From NCBI GenBank assembly GCA_030152225.1, contig JASLHL010000193.1, forward strand, positions 1 to 13,449: a stretch of 13,449 bases of DNA. Reading direction: 5' to 3'. Position numbers and translations under genes: made by a program. Positions 1 through 6,814 of this stretch are shown in pieces (within the stretch, counting starts at the first letter, position 1; each line of letters starts with the position of its first letter). The notes beneath the pieces are model-generated. The model saw nothing but the letters and a program-made list of their open reading frames with translations, did not search any database and was not told the origin of the DNA. Source of the DNA: Flavobacterium sp. (GTDB lineage Bacteria; Bacteroidota; Bacteroidia; Flavobacteriales; Flavobacteriaceae).

Positions 1-66
1 ATTTCATCCAATTCGAAAGGAACAAGCGTAATATTTTCCATTGATATTCCCCAAAATAGGTATTGA
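1..66 (+). CDS. Histidine kinase, C-terminal end only (partial)
   Basis: Frame 1 is open from the first base to TGA at 64-66 and encodes about 21 residues ending GTSVIFSIDIPQNRY. The pattern G-T-x-V-x-F-x-I-x-I-P is typical of the last strand of the HATPase_c domain of a sensor kinase, just after the G2 box. The stop lies 48 bp before the ATG of a NarL-type response regulator on the same strand, which is the usual kinase-regulator order. The rest of the gene lies off the left edge. The call rests on a short motif plus context, so the family is probable and not certain. Confidence 0.6.
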   Translation: MSSNSKGTSVIFSIDIPQNRY

Positions 67-114
67 TTTAGTCCTGATATTATCTCAATTTGCTGGTTAT
101 TAAATACATTGCGT

Positions 115-747
115 ATGGAAAAGAAAATTTCTATTGTCATTTTAGAAGATGAGAAACACTATAGAGAAACGATACAAATGTTACTCGATTACTCTGATTC
201 CTTCACTTGCCTAAAGGCATACGAAACGATTAAAAAATTTTATCGCGAATTTGAAAACATTGAACCTGATATTTTTTGGATCGATTTAAATTTACCGGAT
301 GGGTCAGGCATTGATGTAATTGAATACATAAAGAAAAAAAGGCCCGAGGCCTTGTGTATTGTCTGTAGTTTTTTTGACTGTGAAGATATTATTTTTAAAG
401 CCTTAAAAAATGGAGCTGATGGTTATTTACTAAAAGGAGAACCCAATAAAAAATACCTGCAAGCCTTAACCGAGCTGTATCAAGGTGGAGCACCCATGAG
501 TGCTACAATTGCCAAAAAAGTAATTTTGTCTTTTAAAGAAGATAAAGCCTCCCAAGAGAACTATGCCTTAACGGAACGTGAAAAAGAGATTCTAAAGCAT
601 CTTTCCCTAGGCGCACAATACAAAGAAATTGGCGCAACCTTATATGTTAGCACCGAAACAGTCAAAAAGCATATAAAAAACATTTACACTAAATTACACG
701 TAAACAACAAAACCGAAGCCGTTACGAAGTATTTTGGGCTGAAATAA
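115..747 (+). CDS. NarL/LuxR-family response regulator
   Basis: This is a DNA-binding response regulator of 210 aa from the ATG at 115. An in-frame TTG at 109 would add two residues, and ATG is preferred. Residues 5-120 form the receiver domain: acidic pocket E11-D12-E13, phospho-acceptor D57 in the IDLNLPDG motif, and conserved K107 in YLLKGEP. Residues 151-210 form a LuxR-type helix-turn-helix (LTEREKEIL, then VSTETVKKHIKNIYTKL). Length is normal for the NarL/FixJ class. It follows a kinase C-terminus, so it is probably the second gene of a two-component operon. Its targets cannot be read from the sequence. The gene is convergent with the outer-membrane protein gene at 797-1816. Confidence 0.93.
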   Translation: MEKKISIVILEDEKHYRETIQMLLDYSDSFTCLKAYETIKKFYREFENIEPDIFWIDLNLPDGSGIDVIEYIKKKRPEALCIVCSFFDCEDIIFKALKNGADGYLLKGEPNKKYLQALTELYQGGAPMSATIAKKVILSFKEDKASQENYALTEREKEILKHLSLGAQYKEIGATLYVSTETVKKHIKNIYTKLHVNNKTEAVTKYFGLK

Positions 748-796
748 CAGAAAACACGCCCTCTTTTCGCCTGCATCTTTTCTTGATCAACAAGCA

Positions 797-1816
797 TTAA
801 ACTTCTTGTTTCTTCTTTAATAGGGTAAAAGGATTGAAGGAAACCCCCACATTAAAGTAAAACGTAGGATTAGGCTTAAATGCTACAGTAGCTCGATTAA
901 ATGATTTCTCCTTCTCAAAAATACGCGAGGATGGTGTGACTTTTAATCCAGCTTTGCCAGTCAATACAAAATCTCCAAAAGCATGCTCATATATAAATCC
1001 AGAATTGACATCTATTTGTCTATATTCAAAGCGTTGTTTAGCATCTTCTAAGTTGTACAAGTAGAAAGAAGTAACATCCATTTCGCTTCCCAATGAGAGT
1101 CGACTAGAACGAAACACATTTTTTCTCACATACATACTCTTTGGAAGCGTTAGATCAAAAACCAATCCATTGTCAAACTTGTACTCATACGTAAAAACGG
1201 GTAAAACAGGTAGTTGTGTGGTTGGATCAAGATTAAGGGCTACTCCTACACTCATGATCGTCTTGGCATTGCTTTTTAAAATAACCACCCCTGATGCTAG
1301 TCCTTTTACGCGCTCCACATACTTATCACTTCCATCAACAATCAGACTAGCAGAATAAACCGCTCGATTTCCAACTAAAGTGGAAAAGTAAACAACATTT
1401 AGCGAGGTAAAAAGATTGTGAAAGTTGGTTTGTTTTGCTGTCGGATTAGAGGTAAATGATTCAAATAAATTAGATGTCATACCTGTAAATTTATAGCCCA
1501 CTGTTCCGCCAAAAACAAGGTGTTTCTTTTTAATAAAAGGAAGGGTAGCGGTTACTTTAACCTGTCTAAATACATCGACGTTGCCTTCTTTTGGAGCGGA
1601 AAGCCCTTTTTTTGGACTGAAATTATAGGGCGATACATTTGTAAATTCAATATTTAAAGGGCGTATAATCGTAAATTTATCAGCCGCATAGCTTACTACT
1701 TTTTTAGGTACACTAATACTGTCCCTTTTCATCTGTATTACCCTAGCTTGATCTTGAGCAAAACCCTTCACACTCAGCCCCAACACAGCAGTTAAAAACA
1801 CTACTTTTTTAATCAT
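797..1816 (-). CDS. Exported outer-membrane beta-barrel-like protein
   Basis: The product is 339 aa. It starts with a Sec signal peptide (MIKKVV, hydrophobic core, probable cleavage after GFA at residue 20). The rest alternates polar and hydrophobic residues in many short strands, such as LVFGGTVGYKF, TSLNVVYFSTLVG, FVLTGKAGLKV and TFYFNVGVSFNPF, as in outer-membrane barrels. The layout resembles the DUF6268-type outer-membrane proteins of Bacteroidota, but that family assignment is tentative. No catalytic motif is visible. It stands alone and converges with the response regulator to its left, with about 49 bp between stops. Function is unknown; a porin-like or structural envelope role is inferred from topology only. 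Confidence 0.8.
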   Translation of the reverse strand: MIKKVVFLTAVLGLSVKGFAQDQARVIQMKRDSISVPKKVVSYAADKFTIIRPLNIEFTNVSPYNFSPKKGLSAPKEGNVDVFRQVKVTATLPFIKKKHLVFGGTVGYKFTGMTSNLFESFTSNPTAKQTNFHNLFTSLNVVYFSTLVGNRAVYSASLIVDGSDKYVERVKGLASGVVILKSNAKTIMSVGVALNLDPTTQLPVLPVFTYEYKFDNGLVFDLTLPKSMYVRKNVFRSSRLSLGSEMDVTSFYLYNLEDAKQRFEYRQIDVNSGFIYEHAFGDFVLTGKAGLKVTPSSRIFEKEKSFNRATVAFKPNPTFYFNVGVSFNPFTLLKKKQEV

Positions 1817-1961
1817 ATATGGAAAATTCTTAATTTAAATAGCCTTAAAACAGCAGTATTATCTGCTATTTTTCATTTTTAAAAACAAATAAATAAAAAA
1901 AAACAGAAAACCATTTTACTTTTCGTACAAAATAACAGCTGACAGTGAACCATTATCGTCG

Positions 1962-1969
1962 TACCTTTG
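1962..1969 (+). promoter_or_regulatory. Probable promoter -7 element (TACCTTTG)
   Basis: TACCTTTG is an exact match to the Bacteroidota -7 consensus TAnnTTTG. It lies about 130 bp before the ATG of the NADAR gene at 2099, which implies a leader of roughly 120 nt. A clear -33 TTG/TTTG box is not obvious. The motif contains the TTG that would open a longer reading frame, which argues against that TTG as a start codon. Confidence 0.5.
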
Positions 1970-2098
1970 TATAAGCGAGGGCTCTTACGACGCCAAACGC
2001 ACAGTAAAATTAAATTGAACCCGTACTTTAACTTGAATTCTTCGCGGTTTACAATCGATCCTGAAGACAAAGTAGCGTACGAAACGAATGCAATACGT

Positions 2099-2950
2099 AT
2101 GGCTTTTACCTTTACACTTGAACATCCCATGCCGCCTATTTGGATGCGCTTCCCAAACATTTCTCAGTATTCTATTGGCTGGAGAATGGGGTATGGAGAG
2201 GATTATAAATGGCAATGGAGCGATTGGCTCGATACGCTATCCCCTACCGAACAATCACAGTATCAAATCCTGTTTCCTCATCCTATTTTTTGGCGAGAAT
2301 ACTACAATGCCGATTTCGATTATGCCGATATTCTAGACTATGAATGTGAACACGTACAGCTTTGGCGTAAAAAAGGAGAAATGAAATATTCTCTTGCTAC
2401 AATAAGACAACCCCAAGAGACCTCGTCATTTTTATTTTTTTGGAGACCCGAGGCAGGCGTGATCAATTCCTCTTGTCTTGGCCAATGGCAACCTTCCTAT
2501 TTTGAGGTTGATATGGATACCTATTCCTGTACGGAACAATATATGATGGCCGAGAAAGCAAGACTTTTTGAGGATGAAGAAACCGAAGCCCTTATCCTGG
2601 CGGCCACAGATCCTAAAAAAATGAAAGCACTAGGCAAAAAAGTAAAAAACTTCAATCAAACGACCTGGGACAAAGCTAAATATGCGATAGTACTGAATGG
2701 CAACTACTACAAATTTGCACAAAATAAAGCGATGCGCGATTTCCTACTCGCAACAGGGGATCAAATTTTGGTTGAAGCAAGTCCACTGGATACCATTTGG
2801 GGAATTGGCCTTGCGGAAGAAGACCCTCAAGCACGCGATATCAGTAGCTGGAAAGGACAAAACCTATTGGGATTTGCCCTGATGGAAGTTCGCGATGAAC
2901 TGAGAAAACTCTACCAAAACGCTGATAGAATTCCTTGGGACAAGTTTTAG
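2099..2950 (+). CDS. NADAR-family protein (YbiA-like N-glycosidase) with N-terminal accessory domain
   Basis: The product is 283 aa from the ATG at 2099. Residues about 111-270 form a NADAR (YbiA/DUF1768) domain. They run from FLFFW through CTEQYMMAEKA (Glu about 146), LGKKVKNF, W-D-x-x-KYAIVLNGNYYKF and LLATGDQ to VEASPLDTIWGIGL and GQNLLGFALMEVRDELR. NADAR enzymes cleave N-glycosidic bonds: some act on phosphoribosyl intermediates of riboflavin synthesis, others remove ADP-ribose from guanine. Residues about 1-105 are an accessory region with SIGWRMGYGEDY, WSDWLDTLSP and LFPHPIFW motifs, an arrangement I associate with larger Bacteroidota NADAR proteins. The frame is open back to a TTG at 1967, but that codon sits in a promoter motif and the extra 44 residues lack family character, so ATG 2099 is preferred. 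No riboflavin gene or toxin gene is adjacent, so the substrate is unknown. Confidence 0.88.
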   Translation: MAFTFTLEHPMPPIWMRFPNISQYSIGWRMGYGEDYKWQWSDWLDTLSPTEQSQYQILFPHPIFWREYYNADFDYADILDYECEHVQLWRKKGEMKYSLATIRQPQETSSFLFFWRPEAGVINSSCLGQWQPSYFEVDMDTYSCTEQYMMAEKARLFEDEETEALILAATDPKKMKALGKKVKNFNQTTWDKAKYAIVLNGNYYKFAQNKAMRDFLLATGDQILVEASPLDTIWGIGLAEEDPQARDISSWKGQNLLGFALMEVRDELRKLYQNADRIPWDKF

Positions 2951-3105
2951 ATGTACACGGTTTATCTCCCTGCCTTTCGACTTGTTATTTGCACGATTTT
3001 TCAAATCAAAAAAGGGTCAACCCTATTTAGGGACGTTCAAGGAGACGATGAGCAAATAGCCCCTATAGCAAACGGAACGAAAAGCAACGAACGAAAAGCA
3101 GTATC

Positions 3106-3696
3106 TCAAAAAAACATTTTTCCCCTCTCCAAGCGGATTAAGTGCTTCGCTTCCATTTCCTTAATGGTGCGAATCACTGTTTCAACGCGAAGTCCTGTCA
3201 TATCGGCAATTTGCTGACGAGTCAGCTCCACATGAAATTCTTTGGTCCTTTCTTTATGTTGGGTTTTGATATAATTTAATAAGGTCAGGATTCGCTTTTC
3301 AGAATCATTAGACGAAATATCAGGGGCCATAATTGACTTATAGTACAAACGCGAAGACAGGGCTTCTAATACGCTAAAACAACTCGCTTTTTCACGTTCA
3401 AGCAAGGTATAAAAATCGCTTTTATGGATGAGTAAAATGCGGGTTGCTTGCAGCGTAACAGCATTGGCGGGATAGTTCACCGCACAAAAGAGCGGGGGTT
3501 CTCCAAAGCTTTCCCCATCGGTAAACAAGCCTTGAATAAACTCCTTGCCATCTTCGTTGTAATTATTCATTTTTACTCGCCCTTCGACAATTTGGAAGTA
3601 GTAACGCGGCTCATCTCCTTGTGTAAACACCGTCTCATTCTTGTCAAATTCTTTAATAAAACCGCGATAGCGCAGTAAAATAGCAGGATCAATCAT
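3106..3696 (-). CDS. Crp/Fnr-family transcriptional regulator
   Basis: The product is 196 aa, slightly shorter than E. coli Crp. Residues 10-115 form a cyclic-nucleotide-binding-type jelly roll (FTQGDEP, YFQIVEGRVKM, GESFGEPPLF). Residues 158-194 form the Crp-type winged helix (LTRQQIADMTGLRVETVIRTIKEME). The phosphate-binding cassette keeps G-E but has NYPANAVTL where cAMP-binding members have Arg followed by Ser/Thr-Ala, so cAMP binding is doubtful. There is no Fnr-like N-terminal cysteine cluster. Many Bacteroidota paralogues of this kind have unknown effectors. The gene converges with the NADAR gene and lies 119 bp downstream of a GNAT gene on the same strand. A partial terminator-like hairpin separates them, so they may not be co-transcribed. 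Confidence 0.9.
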   Translation of the reverse strand: MIDPAILLRYRGFIKEFDKNETVFTQGDEPRYYFQIVEGRVKMNNYNEDGKEFIQGLFTDGESFGEPPLFCAVNYPANAVTLQATRILLIHKSDFYTLLEREKASCFSVLEALSSRLYYKSIMAPDISSNDSEKRILTLLNYIKTQHKERTKEFHVELTRQQIADMTGLRVETVIRTIKEMEAKHLIRLERGKMFF

Positions 3697-3770
3697 AGTA
3701 AGATATCTTCGATATATGCGATCTTAAATTTACGACTTATTTTGAGGATAAAATAGCAAAGAACGATAAT

Positions 3771-3807
3771 CTTAGCCGTAGTACGCGTTCTACTCCTGTG
3801 CGCTAAG
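3771..3807 (-). terminator. Weak terminator-like hairpin after the minus-strand GNAT gene
   Basis: CTTAGC (3771-3776) pairs with GCTAAG (3802-3807), and GTAG/CTAC can pair inside the loop. Read on the minus strand it begins 8 bp after the stop of the GNAT gene and is followed by the mixed T-rich run ATTATCGTTCTTT. The stem is short, so this is tentative. Confidence 0.3.
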
Positions 3808-3815
3808 CCGATTCT

Positions 3816-4361
3816 TTACTGCGTTTTCTTCGCATCAAAGGCCGCTTTGTCTAATCGATACCAAAAATGGGGCTCACCCTCCCAATCAAAAGTTTCTATA
3901 CCTGTAAATCCCAGTTTACGCAAAATGCGATTTGATCCGTCATTCGCACAATCTGCCATCGCAAAAACTTCGCGATATCCCAATTGATTGAAACCGTAGT
4001 TTAAACAGGCGATTCCCGCCTCTGTTGCAAGACCTTTACCCCAGTATTTTTTGCGTAAACGATACCCTAAATCATAGTAGTTTACCTGTTTATTGATTGC
4101 TTCTGTGATATACTTAAATCCCGTCCATCCGATGAATTCATTCGTTTCCTTATCCACCATCGCCCAACGGCCAATACCGTGATCCTTGTACTGTTGACGA
4201 ATAAAATCAATCACCATTGCAATCTCATCTTTGGTTTGTACGGGGTGATTTCCCAAATACTGATGTACTTCTGGATTTGAGTCTAAATCAAACATTCCCT
4301 CAACATCTGTTGGTTGCAATTCTCGTATAATTAAGCGTGCTGTTTCTATCAAAATATCCAT
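3816..4361 (-). CDS. GNAT acetyltransferase, RimJ/RimL-like
   Basis: The product is 181 aa and fits the Acetyltransf_3 type. The N-terminus ETARLIIRELQPTD is typical of RimJ/RimL relatives. The acetyl-CoA motif A is YRLRKKYWGKGLATEA (about 100-115), and the C-terminal N-x-x-S-x-x-ILRKLGF motif lies at 141-152. It transfers an acetyl group from acetyl-CoA to an amine. The substrate could be a protein N-terminus or a small molecule and is not visible here. A purine-rich AGGAGA precedes the ATG by about 13 bp. It diverges from the second GNAT gene at 4563, and the two are only distantly alike, so they are not a recent duplication. Confidence 0.92.
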   Translation of the reverse strand: MDILIETARLIIRELQPTDVEGMFDLDSNPEVHQYLGNHPVQTKDEIAMVIDFIRQQYKDHGIGRWAMVDKETNEFIGWTGFKYITEAINKQVNYYDLGYRLRKKYWGKGLATEAGIACLNYGFNQLGYREVFAMADCANDGSNRILRKLGFTGIETFDWEGEPHFWYRLDKAAFDAKKTQ

Positions 4362-4435
4362 CTCAACTCTTTTTTCTCCTCTTACCCTTTTGCTTGTGTC
4401 TTTTTATGCAGGTAAAACAACGACCAAACAAGTGA

Positions 4436-4443
4436 CAAATGTA
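4436..4443 (-). promoter_or_regulatory. Probable promoter -7 element (TACATTTG on minus strand)
   Basis: Read on the minus strand this is TACATTTG, matching the Bacteroidota consensus TAnnTTTG. It lies about 75 bp upstream of the ATG of the minus-strand GNAT gene (start at 4361), inside the divergent intergenic region. Confidence 0.45.
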
Positions 4444-4529
4444 AGTAAAAAACCCCTCTACCTATCGATTGGACCAAAGGCATTCGTATAATCGTTTAAA
4501 AATAAAAAGTAGGCATACAACCAAAAGAG

Positions 4530-4537
4530 TATCTTTG
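4530..4537 (+). promoter_or_regulatory. Probable promoter -7 element (TATCTTTG)
   Basis: TATCTTTG matches TAnnTTTG and lies 25 bp before the ATG of the GNAT gene at 4563, a normal leader length. There is no strong Shine-Dalgarno sequence, as is common in Bacteroidota. Confidence 0.55.
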
Positions 4538-4562
4538 AGTATAACCCTATTTATCCGACATT

Positions 4563-5033
4563 ATGATAAGAAAAGCCCATACAGCAGACGTAGCTACTTT
4601 ACAAGAATTATATACACTTTTATTTGAGAACTTAGCAGAACTAGAACCCGCTTATATGCAGCAAGCCAATCAAGAAAAAGCCTTTTTAGAATTAGCCATT
4701 CGCGAAGAAAACAATTTTGCTTTATTTGTATTGGAAGAGGAAAATAGTATACAAGGATTTGCCATTGCCCAACTGCAAGACAGTCCTCCTTATAATGCTT
4801 TTGTTCCCCAGCGCTGTGTGTATTTAATGGATCTGGTTGTTCACCCTACAACACGCGGTAAAGGTTATGGAACAGCCTTAATTGAGCACGTTAAAAACTG
4901 GGGAATTGAAAACCAAGTAGACTATTTTGAGCTTACCGTCATGCATCGCAATCAACAAGCTATTGCACTATATGAGCGAGAAGGATTCCGTCCTTTTAGT
5001 CAGTCTATGCGCATGCGTTTGGATACAAAATAA
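4563..5033 (+). CDS. GNAT-family N-acetyltransferase
   Basis: The product is 156 aa and fits the Acetyltransf_1 type at normal length. The first beta strand is MIRKAHTADV. Motif A is LMDLVVHPTTRGKGYGTALI (about 88-107) with the R/Q-G-x-G-x-G/A acetyl-CoA loop as RGKGYGT. Motif B follows as ELTVMHRNQQAIALYEREGF (123-142). Such enzymes acetylate amines of small molecules or proteins; the substrate here is unknown. The gene is monocistronic, with a TAnnTTTG element 25 bp upstream and a strong hairpin terminator about 50 bp downstream. Confidence 0.92.
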   Translation: MIRKAHTADVATLQELYTLLFENLAELEPAYMQQANQEKAFLELAIREENNFALFVLEEENSIQGFAIAQLQDSPPYNAFVPQRCVYLMDLVVHPTTRGKGYGTALIEHVKNWGIENQVDYFELTVMHRNQQAIALYEREGFRPFSQSMRMRLDTK

Positions 5034-5082
5034 GCGACAGCACTACGTCTATTACAGCTAAAAACACAGCAAATTAACATAC

Positions 5083-5116
5083 AAAAAGGCATGACCCTCC
5101 CAGTCATGCCTTTTTT
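5083..5116 (+). terminator. Rho-independent terminator of the GNAT gene
   Basis: A perfect 13-bp stem (5083-5095 with 5103-5115, core GGCATGAC/GTCATGCC) has a 7-base loop and ends in a run of six T. It begins 49 bp after the GNAT stop. The A run on the left arm makes it usable on both strands. Confidence 0.9.
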
Positions 5117-5262
5117 CTCAAACAAAAATATCCATAAAAAAGATAAATTTTAACTTGAAATAACCCTAGACAACAAGCACATAAACAACACATTACAATA
5201 AACAAAAGAGTTAAACTAATGATTTAACAGCCTGATGCGCTTAACGGTCTTACTCGGTATTA

Positions 5263-5456
5263 CTACAAAATGCGATTCAAATTAGCCAGTTGAATTAAAT
5301 AGGCAATCTTGGCATCAATGACCTGACTAAATGCTTCTTGCCATAGGGTATTCGCCTCAAGTACATCCTTACTCCGATGGCGTGGCAATCCGTGCCTTCA
5401 CCTAGCCGTTGTGAAATATAATTGATCTTCTCTTTTATAAAAGAATTAGAATAAAT
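5263..5456 (-). pseudogene. Relic of a TolC-family efflux outer-membrane protein (C-terminal part)
   Basis: On the minus strand the last 40 or so codons read SKDVLEANTLWQEAF, then SQVIDAKIAYLIQLANLNRIL, ending TAG at 5263-5265. This matches the conserved C-terminal coiled coil of TolC/OprM-type outer-membrane factors, in which a D-x-L-E-A-x-x-L-x-x-A segment precedes an A-K-x-x-Y segment. Upstream, in a different frame, lies KINYISQRLGEGT, the expected preceding helix. The two pieces join only with a frameshift near 5383-5393. Before that an in-frame stop at 5457-5459 and further stops break the frame, and no start or signal peptide is found. The gene is therefore 5'-truncated and frameshifted. 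An intact member would pair with RND or ABC efflux pumps, which are absent here. Confidence 0.7.
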
Positions 5457-5698
5457 CTAACGCGCGGATTTAAGGTTGCAATTCGCGCCATCGAGATCTG
5501 GATTTACGTTGCTTACTGTTTACTATTTTTTCACACTCGTTCTTTGCTATTCACCAGCTACATGAATACGCTACAAACCTACATCAGTCGAAATTAACCT
5601 GCAATACCCTCTTTCCATATAGGGAAAAAGAAAGCTCAAATGGCTTGATTTGTCTCCCTACAAAAAGCACAAACAACTGTTATTCAGCCGTTTATTTT

Positions 5699-5800
5699 GT
5701 TTGGTTTTTGTTTTGTTTGGGTCTTCTTCGGTAAACCTGTGTATTTACGAGGGATTACCCCCCATTTACCGAACAAAACCCAACCAAAACCCGAACAAAC
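5699..5800. repeat. Imperfect long inverted repeat (about 36-bp arms)
   Basis: A GTTT-rich left arm (5699-5735) can pair with a CCAAAAC/CGAACAAAC-rich right arm (5765-5800), with several mismatches. The innermost 9 bp, TTCGGTAAA (5727-5735) and TTTACCGAA (5765-5773), are perfect and enclose a 29-nt loop. It is strand-biased (T/G-rich left, A/C-rich right). There is no T run directly after the stem, so it does not look like a standard terminator. Function unknown. Confidence 0.55.
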
Positions 5801-6135
5801 CCCAAGCCATTTCCACTTTACTGCAAGAAACTAACCCCTTCTTTTTTGTCTACATTCATGTAAAAACAAAATGCTTTGTAGGTCTTCTACTTTCATTTTA
5901 TCTTTATTTTTAGTTCGAATCAAAGGTATCCTTCCCTTGCTGTAAGTCCGCTGTACCTGTTGGAGGGAAAACCTCACAAAGCACAGGCTTGCGCTGGGCA
6001 ATCACCTCAATCAAGCCTCTTACCAAATTATTACTGCCATAAAAACAAGACGGTAACCTTGTTTTGTTGTATCTTCGTTTGTCGTGTTGAATACAAAAAA
6101 ACAACCGTAGCCGTCTAACCCCTCATCCTACACCC

Positions 6136-6813
6136 ATGAAAATTTTAGTAATTGAAGACGAAAAAGAACTACGAGCGATTATGAAAGAATCGTTAGAAAA
6201 AGAACGTTATGTGGTTGAAGTAGCTGAAAATTTTAAACGAGCAATTGAAAAATTAATAGGCTATGACTACGATTGTATCTTGCTCGATATTATGCTTCCA
6301 GACGGTAATGGAATAGATGTATTGCGCGAGATCAAACGCATGGGGAAAGAGGATGCTGTCATTATTATTTCTGCCAAAGACTCCATTGATGACAAGGTAA
6401 TGGGATTGGAACTTGGCGCAGATGATTACTTAACCAAGCCTTTTCACCTATCGGAACTACTGGCCAGAATAAAATCGGTGCTTCGCCGTAAGCATCAGCA
6501 AGGATTTCAAAGCGTGAAGTGGAATAATATCGAAATCTTTATGGATGAGCGAACCGTGAAGGTAAACGAAACACCCATGGTATTAAACAACAAAGAATTC
6601 GAGTTGCTTTATTACTTTGTGGTCAATGCCAATCGCTTAGTCACTAAATCATCCTTAGCAGAACATATTTGGGGCGACAATATGGATGAAGCAGACAGCT
6701 ATGACTTTGTGTATTCACAAGTAAAAAATCTACGCAAAAAACTGAAGACCCATCAAGCAGACGCCAATATTCAATCCGTATATGGCATGGGGTATAAACT
6801 AGTACAGGAGTAA
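6136..6813 (+). CDS. OmpR/PhoB-family response regulator
   Basis: The product is 225 aa, normal for the class. Residues 1-115 form the receiver: acidic pocket E7-D8-E9, phospho-acceptor D51 in LLDIMLPDGNG, S79 and K101 (LTKPF). Residues about 125-225 form the winged-helix DNA-binding domain (NNKEFELLYYFV, SSLAEHIWG, VKNLRKKL, VYGMGYKL). It is followed after one base by its sensor kinase, so the two are surely co-expressed. A near-consensus TATCTTCG lies at 6070-6077, about 60 bp before the ATG, as a weak promoter candidate. Likely targets include nearby envelope genes such as the PepSY-like pair at 8954-10289, which is inference from proximity. Confidence 0.95.
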   Translation: MKILVIEDEKELRAIMKESLEKERYVVEVAENFKRAIEKLIGYDYDCILLDIMLPDGNGIDVLREIKRMGKEDAVIIISAKDSIDDKVMGLELGADDYLTKPFHLSELLARIKSVLRRKHQQGFQSVKWNNIEIFMDERTVKVNETPMVLNNKEFELLYYFVVNANRLVTKSSLAEHIWGDNMDEADSYDFVYSQVKNLRKKLKTHQADANIQSVYGMGYKLVQE

Positions 6814-6814
6814 A

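Larger units (their letters stand above)
5117..6135. other. Long gene-poor region between GNAT and the OmpR-type regulator
   Basis: About 1 kb without an intact gene. It contains a relic of a TolC-family gene (5263-5456, minus), an imperfect inverted repeat (5699-5800) and the leader of the response regulator at 6136. The rest shows stop codons in all frames at short intervals. The decayed efflux gene suggests that a larger operon was deleted here, which is inference. Confidence 0.6.

Noticed and set aside
1879..2215. Minus-strand open frames opposite the NADAR gene start
   Set aside because: They lie opposite the leader and first codons of the NADAR gene and have no coding character.
3816..5033. 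The two GNAT genes as a recent duplicated or toxin-type pair
   Set aside because: They belong to different GNAT subtypes, are divergent, and have no antitoxin-like partner gene.
5650..5913. Forward open frame of 87 codons across the inverted repeat
   Set aside because: Composition follows the T/G and A/C-rich repeat arms, there is no start context or family resemblance, and it ends in a T-rich run.
5910..6104. Minus-strand open frame of 64 codons ending EVFPPTGTADLQQGK and DTFDSN
   Set aside because: The C-terminal part looks somewhat protein-like, but the N-terminal third does not, there is no signal or known motif, and it overlaps the leader of the regulator at 6136. It could be another gene relic, but this cannot be supported.
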